Below are positions 41,695 through 49,627 of a stretch of 64,000 nt of DNA, piece by piece. Numbering within the stretch: the first letter of the stretch is position 1; each line of letters starts with the position of its first letter. Source of the stretch: Amycolatopsis eburnea. GTDB lineage: Bacteria > Actinomycetota > Actinomycetes > Mycobacteriales > Pseudonocardiaceae. Under the pieces are notes generated by a model, which ran no database searches, was not told the DNA's origin, and saw only the letters and a list, made by a program, of their open reading frames with translations. Location of the stretch: positions 62,001 to 126,000 of the forward strand of contig NZ_RSEC01000055.1 in NCBI RefSeq assembly GCF_003937945.1, read 5' to 3'. The translations under genes and the position numbers were made by a program.

Positions 41695-42672
41695 TCAGCG
41701 GCGGGAGCTCTTCCGTTCGATCAGCCGGGCTTCGAGCGTGGTCGTGGTCGCGTCGCGGCCGCTGTCGGCGATCCGGGCCAGCAGGAGCTGCGCGGCCACC
41801 CGCCCGACCTCGTACGCCGGCTGCGCGACCACCGTGAGCGGCGGGTCGACCAGCGTCGTCCACGGCGCGTCGTCGAACGAGACGATGCCGACGTCCCGCC
41901 CGGGGCGCAGGCCGCGCGCCGCCAGCGCTTCGAGCACGCCGATCGCCATGGTGCTGTTCGCGACGAGCAGCGCGTCCGGCGGCGACGGCTCGTCGAGCAG
42001 TTCGAGCGCGGCCAGCCGGGCGCCCTCGGCGCGGTACTCCGCCCGCCGGGACAGGACGTTCGCTTCGCCGACGACGTCGCCGTACCCGGCGAGGCGGTCG
42101 TCGGCGGTGCGGACCCCGGCGGGCCCGGTCAGGCACCCGACCCGCCGGTACCCACCGGCGAGCAGGTGCCGCGTGGCTTCGGCGGCGGCGTGGCGCGTGT
42201 CGACGAGCACCTGGTCGCCCGCGGCGGCGGGCAGCGGCCGGTCCACCGCCACCAGCGGCGTGCCCTGGCGGCGCAGGCCTTCGACGTTCGTCGACCGCCC
42301 GGTGGGGGACAGCACCACCCCGGCGACGCGCTCCTGCAGCGCGACCTCGATGTAGCGCCGTTCCTTGTCTTCGTTCTCGTCGGAGTTGCAGAGCACGACC
42401 GAGTAGCCGGACCGCTGCGCGAGGTCCTCGACACCGCGCGCGATGGCGGTGAAGAAGGGGTTCTCGACGTCGGAGATGATCAGCGCGAGCACGGCGGTCT
42501 CCTGCCGCCGCAGGTTCCGCGCCAGCCCGTTCGGGTGGTACCCGAGCTCGGCGGCCGCCTCCTGCACCCGCGCGGCCAGCGTGGGGTCCACAGTGGACTT
42601 CCCGTTGAGCGCGCGCGACACGGTCGCCGTGGAGACACCGGCCCTGGCGGCGACGTCGCTGATGGTGGCCAC
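41695..42672 (-). CDS. LacI-family regulator
   Basis: A 325-residue repressor. The N-terminal helix-turn-helix and hinge read ATISDVAARAGVSTATVSRA then LNGKSTVDPTL, followed by a periplasmic-binding-protein-like sugar-sensing core. The GTG 42672 start has ribosome site GGGAGGG. No sugar transporter or glycosidase lies nearby, so its targets are elsewhere or lost. An AGCGCT-centred dyad at 42703-42716 may be its own operator. Its STVD codons form a TCCACAGTGGA palindrome (42587-42597). Confidence 0.93.
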   Translation of the reverse strand: MATISDVAARAGVSTATVSRALNGKSTVDPTLAARVQEAAAELGYHPNGLARNLRRQETAVLALIISDVENPFFTAIARGVEDLAQRSGYSVVLCNSDENEDKERRYIEVALQERVAGVVLSPTGRSTNVEGLRRQGTPLVAVDRPLPAAAGDQVLVDTRHAAAEATRHLLAGGYRRVGCLTGPAGVRTADDRLAGYGDVVGEANVLSRRAEYRAEGARLAALELLDEPSPPDALLVANSTMAIGVLEALAARGLRPGRDVGIVSFDDAPWTTLVDPPLTVVAQPAYEVGRVAAQLLLARIADSGRDATTTTLEARLIERKSSRR

Positions 42673-42702
42673 ACGCCCTCCCTGATCACTCGTCGAGGGG
42701 GA

Positions 42703-42716
42703 GGATAGCGCTCCCG
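42703..42716. promoter_or_regulatory. Putative LacI-family operator
   Basis: GGATAGCGCTCCCG is centred on AGCGCT and resembles one and a half arms of the GGGAGCGCTCCC boxes used by actinomycete sugar repressors. It lies 31 bases upstream of the LacI start. Confidence 0.4.
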
Positions 42717-42780
42717 GTAGTGGTTAACCGTCCGCTTACCTTGCGGGGTGAACGCCCCACTTCCGGTTGCCCGCGCGGGG

Positions 42781-43746
42781 TTACGCCGAATGGAGCCGAT
42801 CACGCGCAGTGGTGTCCACAGTGGAGGCCGGGCGGAAGTAGGCGCGCGGGGTGAGCCCGGTGAGCGCCCGGCAATCGCGGCTGAGGTGCGCCTGATCGGC
42901 GTACCCGGCGGAGGCGGCGAGGGAGGCGAGGTTCGGCGCGTGCGGGGCGAGGGCGACGGCTCGTTGGAAGCGGCTGACGCGGAGGTAGGTGGCTGGGCCG
43001 TAGCCGACCGCTTGGACGAACCGACGGCGGAGCCGCCGTTCGCTGGTGGAGGGGGGATCCTCCGCGCGCTCGGCCGCGAGATCCGGTGACGTCGTGGCGG
43101 AGGGGTGGCCTCGGTCCGGGTGGGTGAAGGTGGCTGCGGCGAGCCTCGGGTCTCCGCTCGGCCGGGCGAGTGGTGCGGCGGCGCGCCCTCGGTCGTGCTG
43201 AGCGAGAGCGGCTGCGGCGAGCCCCGGGTCTCCGTGGGGCTGGGTGAGTGGTGCGGCGGCGTCGCGCTGCCCGAGCAGCGCCACCGCGTCGGCGACCCGG
43301 GGCACGCCCGCCGCCAGCCGGTTCACCAGCTCGGCCACCGCCGGGTCCGGTGGGGGCACCTCCGGCAGCCGGGACGCCACCGCCTCCGCCGGTGTCATCT
43401 CGCCCGCCAGCAACCGCTCGGCCAGCAGCTCACCCTCCCGCCCCCACAGCTCGCCCAGCGGGACCCGGCTGTCCCGTAGCTCGTCCGCCGCCACCCCGAG
43501 CACCGCGCCCGCGCGGCCGGGCACGAACCGCAGCCCGTGCAGCTCCGCCCCTGCACGGGTCACCGACGACCACGCCGCCGTGTCCGGGCCCGCGATGAAC
43601 GCCTCGCCGTCGCCGACCACCAGGTCCAGGCAGCCGTCCGGGACGATCCGCTTCGGGCCCGCCGAAGCCGATCGCCACACGCAGCGCGCCACGCCCGCCA
43701 GGCGCTCCGGTGGTGCCGCCTCTTCGTACACACCCCGATCATGCAC
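42781..43746 (-). CDS. AraC-family regulator with a 75-residue insertion inside its first HTH
   Basis: A 321-residue protein: an N-terminal DUF6597-like sensor domain (about 1-130) and a C-terminal AraC DNA-binding domain. Helices normally joined as VADAVxLSERRLRRRF are split here: VPRVADAVALLG ends at 159 and SERRLRRRF begins at 235. Between them lies low-complexity sequence with two 26-residue copies (163-188 and 189-214, starting AAAPL). The second HTH (LASLAASAGYADQAHLSRD) is intact. Start GTG 43746 is the likeliest. Whether the split HTH still binds DNA is open. No obvious target gene is adjacent. Confidence 0.85.
   Translation of the reverse strand: MHDRGVYEEAAPPERLAGVARCVWRSASAGPKRIVPDGCLDLVVGDGEAFIAGPDTAAWSSVTRAGAELHGLRFVPGRAGAVLGVAADELRDSRVPLGELWGREGELLAERLLAGEMTPAEAVASRLPEVPPPDPAVAELVNRLAAGVPRVADAVALLGQRDAAAPLTQPHGDPGLAAAALAQHDRGRAAAPLARPSGDPRLAAATFTHPDRGHPSATTSPDLAAERAEDPPSTSERRLRRRFVQAVGYGPATYLRVSRFQRAVALAPHAPNLASLAASAGYADQAHLSRDCRALTGLTPRAYFRPASTVDTTARDRLHSA
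43109..43264. repeat. 78-bp tandem duplication inside the AraC-type gene
   Basis: Units 43109-43186 and 43187-43264 are imperfect copies (shared blocks GGCTGCGGCGAGCC and GAGTGGTGCGGCGGCG). The length is a multiple of three, so the frame is kept. Confidence 0.8.
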
Positions 43747-43888
43747 CCGGGGTCCGACAAAACCCGAGCCACACCCGTTCGGGTGAATGCCGAACTTCTC
43801 GGCACGGGCGGCTAACGCGGAGTTAGGTCACGGCGAGATATAGGCGACGCACTCGACGGAAGTGCGCGCGACGAGAGAAGACCTCTCC

Positions 43889-44347
43889 ATGGGTGTTCCC
43901 ACCGCGACCCGCGAGCACCGCGCCCGGACGGCCGGGAGTGTCGTCGTGGTCCTGGGTGTGCTCGCCGCGGCCTTCGCGGTGACGTCGTTCATCGTGCCGC
44001 GGTCCACCCGCGGACCCGCTCCGAAGGAGCCCGTGGCCGCGCCGGTCGCGCCGGCCGCCGTGCGGACCGTCAGTCGCACCGTCGTCTACGAACTCCTCGG
44101 CTCGGACGGTGCCCGCAACGTCACCTACACCGCCGCGGGCTCGGCGCTCGCGCAGCAGGCCCGGGTGCCGACGCCCTGGTCGGTGACGTTCACCCGGACC
44201 GGCCCCGCCGACCGCACCGAGTTCTACAGCATCGCCGCCCAGAACCCCGGGCCCGGCGAGCTGCGCTGCCGGATCCTCGTCGACGGCGTCGTCGTCGCGG
44301 AGAAGGCTGTCGCCGAGGCGGGGCGCCTCTTCAGCTGCGCCGTCTGA
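43889..44347 (+). CDS. MmpS-like membrane-anchored protein
   Basis: A 152-residue protein with one membrane anchor (about 15-38) and an outside beta-sandwich. VVYELLGSDGARNVTYTAAG, then PWSVTFTRTGP and ending LRCRILVDGVVVAEKAV, follow the MmpS-like pattern. In mycobacteria MmpS proteins assist MmpL lipid exporters; no MmpL gene is near. ATG 43889 was chosen because the first in-frame start is off the fold. FetB follows after 17 bases, so they are probably co-transcribed. Confidence 0.78.
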   Translation: MGVPTATREHRARTAGSVVVVLGVLAAAFAVTSFIVPRSTRGPAPKEPVAAPVAPAAVRTVSRTVVYELLGSDGARNVTYTAAGSALAQQARVPTPWSVTFTRTGPADRTEFYSIAAQNPGPGELRCRILVDGVVVAEKAVAEAGRLFSCAV

Positions 44348-44364
44348 GCGGGAAGATCGGCGGC

Positions 44365-45111
44365 GTGAACGACGCCGCGATCACGTTCGGGCCCGCCTTG
44401 GTGGCGGTGCTGGTCCTGCTCGCCGTCGCGGGGGCCGCCGTCGTCCGGCTGGGCGGGCTCGGCCGCGGCCGTGACGTGCTCATCGCCGCCGCCCGCGCGG
44501 TCGCGCAGCTGGCCGCCGTCTCGCTGGTGATCACCGCGGTCCTGCGCTCGTTCCCGCTCACCGGCCTGTTCGTGCTGCTCATGTTCGGCATCGCCGCGGT
44601 GACGTCGGCCCGCCGCGCCGGCACCTGGGCGAACCTGCCGTGGACCGCGCTGGCCATCGCGGCCGGGGTCGCGCCCGTGCTGGGCCTGGTCCTCGGCGCC
44701 GGCGTCGTCCCGGTGAAGCCGATCTCGGTCGTGCCCGTCGCCGGCATCGTGATCGGCGGCGCGATGACCGCGACGTCGCAGGCCGCGCGCCGCGCCCTCG
44801 ACGAGCTGAAGGCCCGCCACGGCGAGTACGAAGCCGCGCTCGCCCTCGGTTTCCTGCCGCGCCCGGCCGCCCTCGAAATCTGCCGCCCGAGTGCCGGGCA
44901 CGCGCTCATCCCGGCGCTCGATCAGACCCGCACGGTCGGCCTGGTGACGCTCCCGGGCGCCTACGTCGGCGTCCTGCTGGGCGGCGCGGGCCCGATCGAA
45001 GCCGGGCTGACGCAGGTGCTGGTGCTGATCGGGCTGCTCGCCGCCGAAGCCGTCTCGATCCTGGTGACCGTGCAGTTCGTCGCGGCCGGGAAGCTCAGCC
45101 GAGCGGCGTAG
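44365..45111 (+). CDS. FetB/YbbM-type permease
   Basis: A 248-residue membrane protein with seven or so spans, family UPF0014. GIVIGGAMTATSQAARRALDEL and ALALGFLPRPAALEI carry the conserved loop, and PGAYVGVLLGGAGPIEA the C-terminal one. In E. coli FetB works with the ATPase FetA in iron export. No FetA gene is adjacent, so it may use a distant ATPase. GTG 44365 follows GGGAAGA. It overlaps the opposing phosphatase gene by 17 bases. Confidence 0.88.
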   Translation: MNDAAITFGPALVAVLVLLAVAGAAVVRLGGLGRGRDVLIAAARAVAQLAAVSLVITAVLRSFPLTGLFVLLMFGIAAVTSARRAGTWANLPWTALAIAAGVAPVLGLVLGAGVVPVKPISVVPVAGIVIGGAMTATSQAARRALDELKARHGEYEAALALGFLPRPAALEICRPSAGHALIPALDQTRTVGLVTLPGAYVGVLLGGAGPIEAGLTQVLVLIGLLAAEAVSILVTVQFVAAGKLSRAA

Positions 45112-45781
45112 CCAGGTGCGCGGTGTCGTTGAACCGCCGGATGATCCAGGTGTCGCCGTGCAGCACCAGGTGCGAGATCGAGCCGTTGTCCGCGCCGAGG
45201 AACGCGAACCGCTCCACCGCGCGGCTGGCCTGCGCGAACACCTCGCCGATCACGCCGCCGTGGGTGAACACCGCAACGCGCTGGTCCGGGTGCGCGGCCG
45301 CGATCCGCGTCAGCGCGCCGCGCAGGCGGGCGCCGAACGCCTCGTCGGACTCCGCGCCCGGGATGACGTCCCAGCGCTGCTCGGCCCACAGCCGGTCGAC
45401 GACCGGGTGGCCTTCGGCGGTGTACTTGCGGAAGAGGCCGTTCTCCCAGTCGCCCAGGTGGATCTCGCGCAGGTCCGGCTCGACGACGGGGGTGATCCCG
45501 AGCTTCTCGGCCAGCGGCGCCGCGGTCTCCACCGTGCGGCGCAGCGTCGTCACGTAGATCGCGTCGATCCGCTCGCCGGCCAGCCGGTCGCCGACGCGCC
45601 GGGCGTGGTCGCGGCCGTCGGGCGCGAGCTCCGGGTCGGCCTGGCCGTCGACCAGCTCGAACGGGTTGTCCCCGCGGGCGGGAGCCGACTCGCCGTGGCG
45701 CACCAGGAAGATCTCCGTCGCGCCCGGGGGCGGGCTGAAGCGGTGCTGGCGGTACTCGATCTCCTGCTCCGGGGTGCTCAT
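45095..45781 (-). CDS. Histidine phosphatase (phosphoglycerate mutase-like) family protein
   Basis: A 228-residue enzyme. The catalytic His is in IFLVRHGES and the second in AVFTHGGVIGE; ETAAPLAEKLG and REIHLGDWENG complete the active site. The family spans cofactor-dependent mutases and phosphatases, and length and motifs fit a small-molecule phosphatase. ATG 45781 lies ten bases after the antiporter gene stop, so the two are probably co-transcribed. Confidence 0.92.
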   Translation of the reverse strand: MSTPEQEIEYRQHRFSPPPGATEIFLVRHGESAPARGDNPFELVDGQADPELAPDGRDHARRVGDRLAGERIDAIYVTTLRRTVETAAPLAEKLGITPVVEPDLREIHLGDWENGLFRKYTAEGHPVVDRLWAEQRWDVIPGAESDEAFGARLRGALTRIAAAHPDQRVAVFTHGGVIGEVFAQASRAVERFAFLGADNGSISHLVLHGDTWIIRRFNDTAHLATPLG

Positions 45782-45791
45782 GGCCCCGACA

Positions 45792-47675
45792 CTAGCCGAG
45801 TTGCTTGTCCACGAAACACCACCGCCACGTCTCGCCCGGTTCGAAGCTCCGCATGACCGGATGGCGGGATTCGTGGAAGTGCTGGGTGGCGTGGCGGCGC
45901 GGTGAGGAGTCGCAGCAGGCGACGTTGCCGCACTTGAGGCACATCCGCAGGTGCACCCAGGTGGTGCCCTCGGCGACGCAGGCGGCGCACGTGTCCGGCG
46001 AGCTGGGCTCCTTCTCGACCCACTCGTGCGCCAGGTGCTTGCACGAGCCCGCGGTCGCGGCCGGTGTGCGCAGCTCGCGGCCTTCCACCTCGGGTTCTTC
46101 CTCGTCGCGGTCCAGCATGGACTCTTCGATGTCCAGCCGTTCCAGGACGCGCCGCAGGACGTCGTCGTCGGCGCTGCCGCTGTCGCGGGCCTTGAGGAAC
46201 TGGCGGCGCTCGACGTCGAGCAGCTCCAGCCGCAGCCGCCGGTAGGCGTCGCTCGGGGTCTCGGCCAGCGCGCTCTGCCTGCCGAGCTGCTCCCACGCCG
46301 AGTCGGCGCGGTGCTGCAGCCGGTCGCGCAGGCGCTGGATGATCTCCGGCGGGTCGTCGGGCTGCCGGATCTCCTCCAGCTTCGCCAGCGCCGCGCGGGT
46401 CATGTCGTGCAGGACGGCCGCTTCCTGCAGCGCGTCTTCCGCCGGGTCGGGCCGCGGCAGCCGCAGCCGCCGGATGAGCGTCGGCAGCGTCATGCCCTGG
46501 ACGGCCAGCGTGCCGGCCACGACGACGAACGCGGCGAGCACCAGCACGGCCCGCTGCGGGGTGTCGGCGGGCAGCACGAACGCGGCCGCGAGCGTCACCA
46601 CCCCGCGCATGCCCGCCCACGAGATCACCGCCGAGTAGCGCCACGGCCAGATCTTCGCCCGGGTCTTGCCGGGCAGCAGCCGCCGTTCGATCCGCTTGAC
46701 CGTGCCGATGCCGACCAGCCACAGCACCCGGGTCAGGATGGTCGCGCCGAGCACGGCGACGCAGATCCAGGTGAGCGTCAGCAGCGACAGCCCGCTCTCG
46801 CCGACCTCCGCGAGGATCCGCCGCAGCTGCAGCCCGATCAGCAGGAAGACCATGTTCTCCAGCAGGAAGGCGATGGTCTGCCAGTTCAGCCGGGACGCCA
46901 GCCGGGTCGAGCCGGACAGGATCTGCGGTGCCTTGTGCCCGAGGATGAGCCCGGCGATGACCACCGCGAGCACGCCGGAGCCGTGGATCGCCTCCGCCGG
47001 GATGTAGGCGATGAACGGCACGGCGAACGACAGCGCGGTGTCGAGCACCGGCTCGTTCAGCCGGGCGCGGATGAACGCGGCCACGAACCCGACGACCAGG
47101 CCGACCACGGCGCCGCCGATGGCCGCGCGGAAGAAGTCGGCGCCGACCTGCCAGAGGCTGACCGACCCGGCCAGCGCGGCGATGGCTGTGCGGAGGGCGA
47201 CCAGCGCGGCGGCGTCGTTGAAGAGGCTCTCGCCTTCGAGCAGCCGGATCAGCTTGCGGGGCATGCCGACGCGGCGGGCGACGACGCTGGCGGCGACCGC
47301 GTCGGGCGGCGCCACGACCGCGCCGAGCGCGATGCCGCCGGCCAGCGGGAGCCCGGGGATCACCGCCCAGGCGACCACGCCGACGCCGAGCGCGGTGAAC
47401 ACGACCAGCCCGACCGACATCAGCCCGATCGCCCCGCGGTTCTTCCGGAAGTCGACCAGCGACGTCTGGATCGCCGCCGAGTACAGCAGCGGGGGCAGCA
47501 GGCCGAGCAGCACGACCTCGGGGTCGAGGTGGTACTCGGGGACGCCGGGGACGTACGACGCGACGACCCCGACGACGATCAGGCACAGCGGGGCCGACCA
47601 GTCCAGCCGCCGCGCCACGGCGCTGACGACGAGGACCGTCACGACCAGCGCCACTATCTCTGCCGCGATGTGCAC
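45792..47675 (-). CDS. CPA1 Na+/H+ antiporter with C-terminal UBP zinc finger
   Basis: A 627-residue fusion. Residues 1-405 are a 12-13 span NhaP/CPA1 antiporter with the ion-binding LEGESLFNDAAALV segment. A cytosolic charged helical linker (410-540) leads to a UBP-type zinc finger at about 545-625: CKHL, CAAC, CLKCGNVACCD and paired His in HATQHFHESRHPV. Such fingers bind ubiquitin tails in eukaryotes; in actinobacteria, where they are fused to antiporters and other proteins, the ligand is unknown. The start is GTG 47675, with a palindrome overlapping the promoter position. Confidence 0.9.
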   Translation of the reverse strand: MHIAAEIVALVVTVLVVSAVARRLDWSAPLCLIVVGVVASYVPGVPEYHLDPEVVLLGLLPPLLYSAAIQTSLVDFRKNRGAIGLMSVGLVVFTALGVGVVAWAVIPGLPLAGGIALGAVVAPPDAVAASVVARRVGMPRKLIRLLEGESLFNDAAALVALRTAIAALAGSVSLWQVGADFFRAAIGGAVVGLVVGFVAAFIRARLNEPVLDTALSFAVPFIAYIPAEAIHGSGVLAVVIAGLILGHKAPQILSGSTRLASRLNWQTIAFLLENMVFLLIGLQLRRILAEVGESGLSLLTLTWICVAVLGATILTRVLWLVGIGTVKRIERRLLPGKTRAKIWPWRYSAVISWAGMRGVVTLAAAFVLPADTPQRAVLVLAAFVVVAGTLAVQGMTLPTLIRRLRLPRPDPAEDALQEAAVLHDMTRAALAKLEEIRQPDDPPEIIQRLRDRLQHRADSAWEQLGRQSALAETPSDAYRRLRLELLDVERRQFLKARDSGSADDDVLRRVLERLDIEESMLDRDEEEPEVEGRELRTPAATAGSCKHLAHEWVEKEPSSPDTCAACVAEGTTWVHLRMCLKCGNVACCDSSPRRHATQHFHESRHPVMRSFEPGETWRWCFVDKQLG

Positions 47676-47676
47676 G

Positions 47677-47691
47677 GGGTAATCATTACCC
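47677..47691. promoter_or_regulatory. Palindrome at the antiporter start
   Basis: GGGTAAT-C-ATTACCC, perfect 7+7 arms, begins two bases from GTG 47675 and covers the TAATGA that would serve as -10. A bound protein would block transcription or ribosome entry. Confidence 0.5.
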
Positions 47692-47708
47692 GCCCGCCGC
47701 GGCGGGCG

Positions 47709-48116
47709 TCACCTGGCCAGCTCGGTGAGCACTTCGGCGACCAGCTGGGTGTCCATGTACTCGGTGATCTCGCGGATCCGGCCGCCGGTGAGCCGGAAGA
47801 CGAAGCAGTACCGGTTGTCGTAGCGCGCGCCGGTCTTCGTGGCGACGCTACCCCGCGTTTCGACCACGACGACGTCGTCCTCGGCGACGAAGCGGCTCGC
47901 GGTGCTGGTGTAGGTGCCCTCGAACTGCTCGCCGAGCGGTCCCAGCAGGTCACGGCGGACCGAGTCCTTGCCGACGAAGCTGCCCGACCAGCTGTTGTGG
48001 CCGCTGACGGTCCACGTGACGTCGTCGGCCATGGCCGCGATCAGCGGGCGGATGTCGCCGGTGGCCCAGGCGTCGAAGGCGGTTCTCAGCAGTTGCTTGT
48101 TTTCGGCTGCGCTCAT
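47709..48116 (-). CDS. SnoaL-like (NTF2-fold) protein
   Basis: A 135-residue NTF2-fold protein of the ketosteroid isomerase-related group. NKQLLRTAFDAWATGDIRPL and MADDVTWTVSGHNSWSG are the typical opening; RYDNRYCFVFRLTGGRI lines the pocket. Members are isomerases, hydrolases or cyclases; substrate unknown. ATG 48116 sits 17 bases from a perfect 16-base palindrome that separates it from the divergent esterase, so the two are probably controlled together. Confidence 0.88.
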   Translation of the reverse strand: MSAAENKQLLRTAFDAWATGDIRPLIAAMADDVTWTVSGHNSWSGSFVGKDSVRRDLLGPLGEQFEGTYTSTASRFVAEDDVVVVETRGSVATKTGARYDNRYCFVFRLTGGRIREITEYMDTQLVAEVLTELAR

Positions 48117-48133
48117 GGCTGGTAGTCAACACG

Positions 48134-48149
48134 CTGGAGCGCGCTCCAG
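48134..48149. promoter_or_regulatory. Perfect 16-base operator between SnoaL and esterase genes
   Basis: CTGGAGCGCGCTCCAG is a perfect palindrome of TetR-operator type in the 56-base divergent spacer. No regulator gene is adjacent. Confidence 0.65.
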
Positions 48150-48159
48150 GGCAAGTTCG

Positions 48160-48165
48160 TAGGCT
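48160..48165 (+). promoter_or_regulatory. -10 box of the esterase gene, predicted leaderless
   Basis: TAGGCT, seven bases before GTG 48173. The palindrome 48134-48149 falls in the -35 region. Confidence 0.5.
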
Positions 48166-48172
48166 GGGCCGC

Positions 48173-49564
48173 GTGACGACGGTGGAGATCGCGGCCGGCG
48201 CGCTGCGCGGGACCGAACACGACGGGGTCCGGACGTTCCTCGGCGTCCCCTACGCGGAGCCGCCGGTGGGGGAGCTGCGGTTCCGCGCGCCCCGGCCGGT
48301 GGAGCCGTGGAGCGGCGTCCGGGAAGCGACCGGCTGGGCCCCGCGGGCCCCGCAGCCGGAGCTGACCGGGCGCGGCTTCACCGGCGACGAGGACTGCCTG
48401 TACTTGAACGTCTACGCGCCCGCGGCGCCCGGCTCGTACCCGGTGCTGGTGTGGATCCACGGCGGTGGCGGCGTGATGGGCGCGCCGCACCAGTTCGACG
48501 CGTCCGCGTACGCCCGCGCCGGCGTGGTCGTCGTGACCGTCGGCTACCGGCTCGGCGTGCTCGGGATGCTGCACCTGCCCGGCGTCGCCGACTCGAACCC
48601 GTCCCTGCGCGACCAGGTCGCGGCGCTGGAGTGGGTGCGTGACAACGTCGCCGCGTTCGGGGGCGACCCCGGCCGCGTGACGCTCGCCGGGCAGTCCAAC
48701 GGCGGCCGCACCGTCGGGACGCTGCTCGCGGTGCCCGCTACGCGCGGGCTCGTCCACCAGGCGATCGTGCAGAGCGGCACCGGTGTCGGCTCGGTCGTGC
48801 ACACCCCGGCCGAAGGCGCCGCGATCGCCTCGGCGGTCCTCGCCGAGCTGGACGCCGTGCCCGAGGACCTCGCCGGTCTCCCCGTGACGCGGATTCTCGA
48901 AGCGCAGCAACGGGTTTCGGCGGTATCCGGGACCAAGGTGACGTACCGCGTGGTCGTCGGCGACGAGCTGCTGCCCGAGCGTCCGCTGGACGCCGTCCGC
49001 GAGGTCCCGCTGCTCATCGGGACGACGGCCGACGAAGAGGACCTGTTCAGCTGGCTGCAGTCGGGTGGCGCGAAGCTGCTCGGCGTCGGCTCGACGATGC
49101 TGAGTCCCGAGGAGATCGAGAAGGCCGTCGCAGCGTATAACGACCTATTCGACTGGCCCGAGGACCAGATCCGCAACCGGGCGCTGACGGCGGGGGACTG
49201 GTGGATCCCGGCGATCCGCTTCGCCGAAAAGCAGCCGGACGCCTGGATGTACCGGCTGGACTGGCGCATCGCCCCGCGCGGCAAGGGACTCGGCGCGGTG
49301 CACGGGCTCGACCTGCCGCTGGTGTTCGACGACATCCGCAACCGCAACTGGCGCTTCCTCTTCGCCGGCCGGACGTTCCCGGCCGAGCGGATGCAGGCGA
49401 TGGCGACGGAGATGTTCGCCGCGTGGGTCCGCTTCATCGCCACGGGCGACCCGGGCTGGCCCCGCTACACCCCCGAAGACCGCGTCACGCACCTCTTCGA
49501 CGACGTCTCGACGACGGTCTCCGACCCCGACCGCGCCCAGCGCCTCCTCTGGGACTCCCTCTGA
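48173..49564 (+). CDS. Type B carboxylesterase
   Basis: A 463-residue cholinesterase-fold esterase. EDCLYLNVYAP and the oxyanion loop WIHGGGGVMGAP are standard; the nucleophile motif is GQSNGG instead of the usual GESAGG; the catalytic His is in GAVHGLDLPLVF. There is no signal peptide, so it is cytosolic, hydrolysing carboxylic esters. GTG 48173 is supported by the -10 box. The stop runs directly into a 57-base hairpin. Confidence 0.93.
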   Translation: MTTVEIAAGALRGTEHDGVRTFLGVPYAEPPVGELRFRAPRPVEPWSGVREATGWAPRAPQPELTGRGFTGDEDCLYLNVYAPAAPGSYPVLVWIHGGGGVMGAPHQFDASAYARAGVVVVTVGYRLGVLGMLHLPGVADSNPSLRDQVAALEWVRDNVAAFGGDPGRVTLAGQSNGGRTVGTLLAVPATRGLVHQAIVQSGTGVGSVVHTPAEGAAIASAVLAELDAVPEDLAGLPVTRILEAQQRVSAVSGTKVTYRVVVGDELLPERPLDAVREVPLLIGTTADEEDLFSWLQSGGAKLLGVGSTMLSPEEIEKAVAAYNDLFDWPEDQIRNRALTAGDWWIPAIRFAEKQPDAWMYRLDWRIAPRGKGLGAVHGLDLPLVFDDIRNRNWRFLFAGRTFPAERMQAMATEMFAAWVRFIATGDPGWPRYTPEDRVTHLFDDVSTTVSDPDRAQRLLWDSL

Positions 49565-49621
49565 GTGCCGTTAAGGCCACCTTACGGGCGTCAGACGCCC
49601 GTAAGGTGGCCTTGACGGCAC
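49565..49621. terminator. 28-pair two-way terminator palindrome
   Basis: Arms 49565-49592 and 49594-49621 pair fully with one G-U pair and one unpaired base. The stem fills nearly the whole space between the esterase stop and the csxA stop (49628). It contains the AAGGCCACCTT core also found at 5523-5571. Confidence 0.85.
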
Positions 49622-49627
49622 TTTGCG

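Noticed and set aside
41583-41837. An 84-codon plus-strand ORF after the consensus promoter at 41528
   Set aside because: Its product is Arg/Pro/Gly-rich and antisense to lacI; it has no ribosome site.
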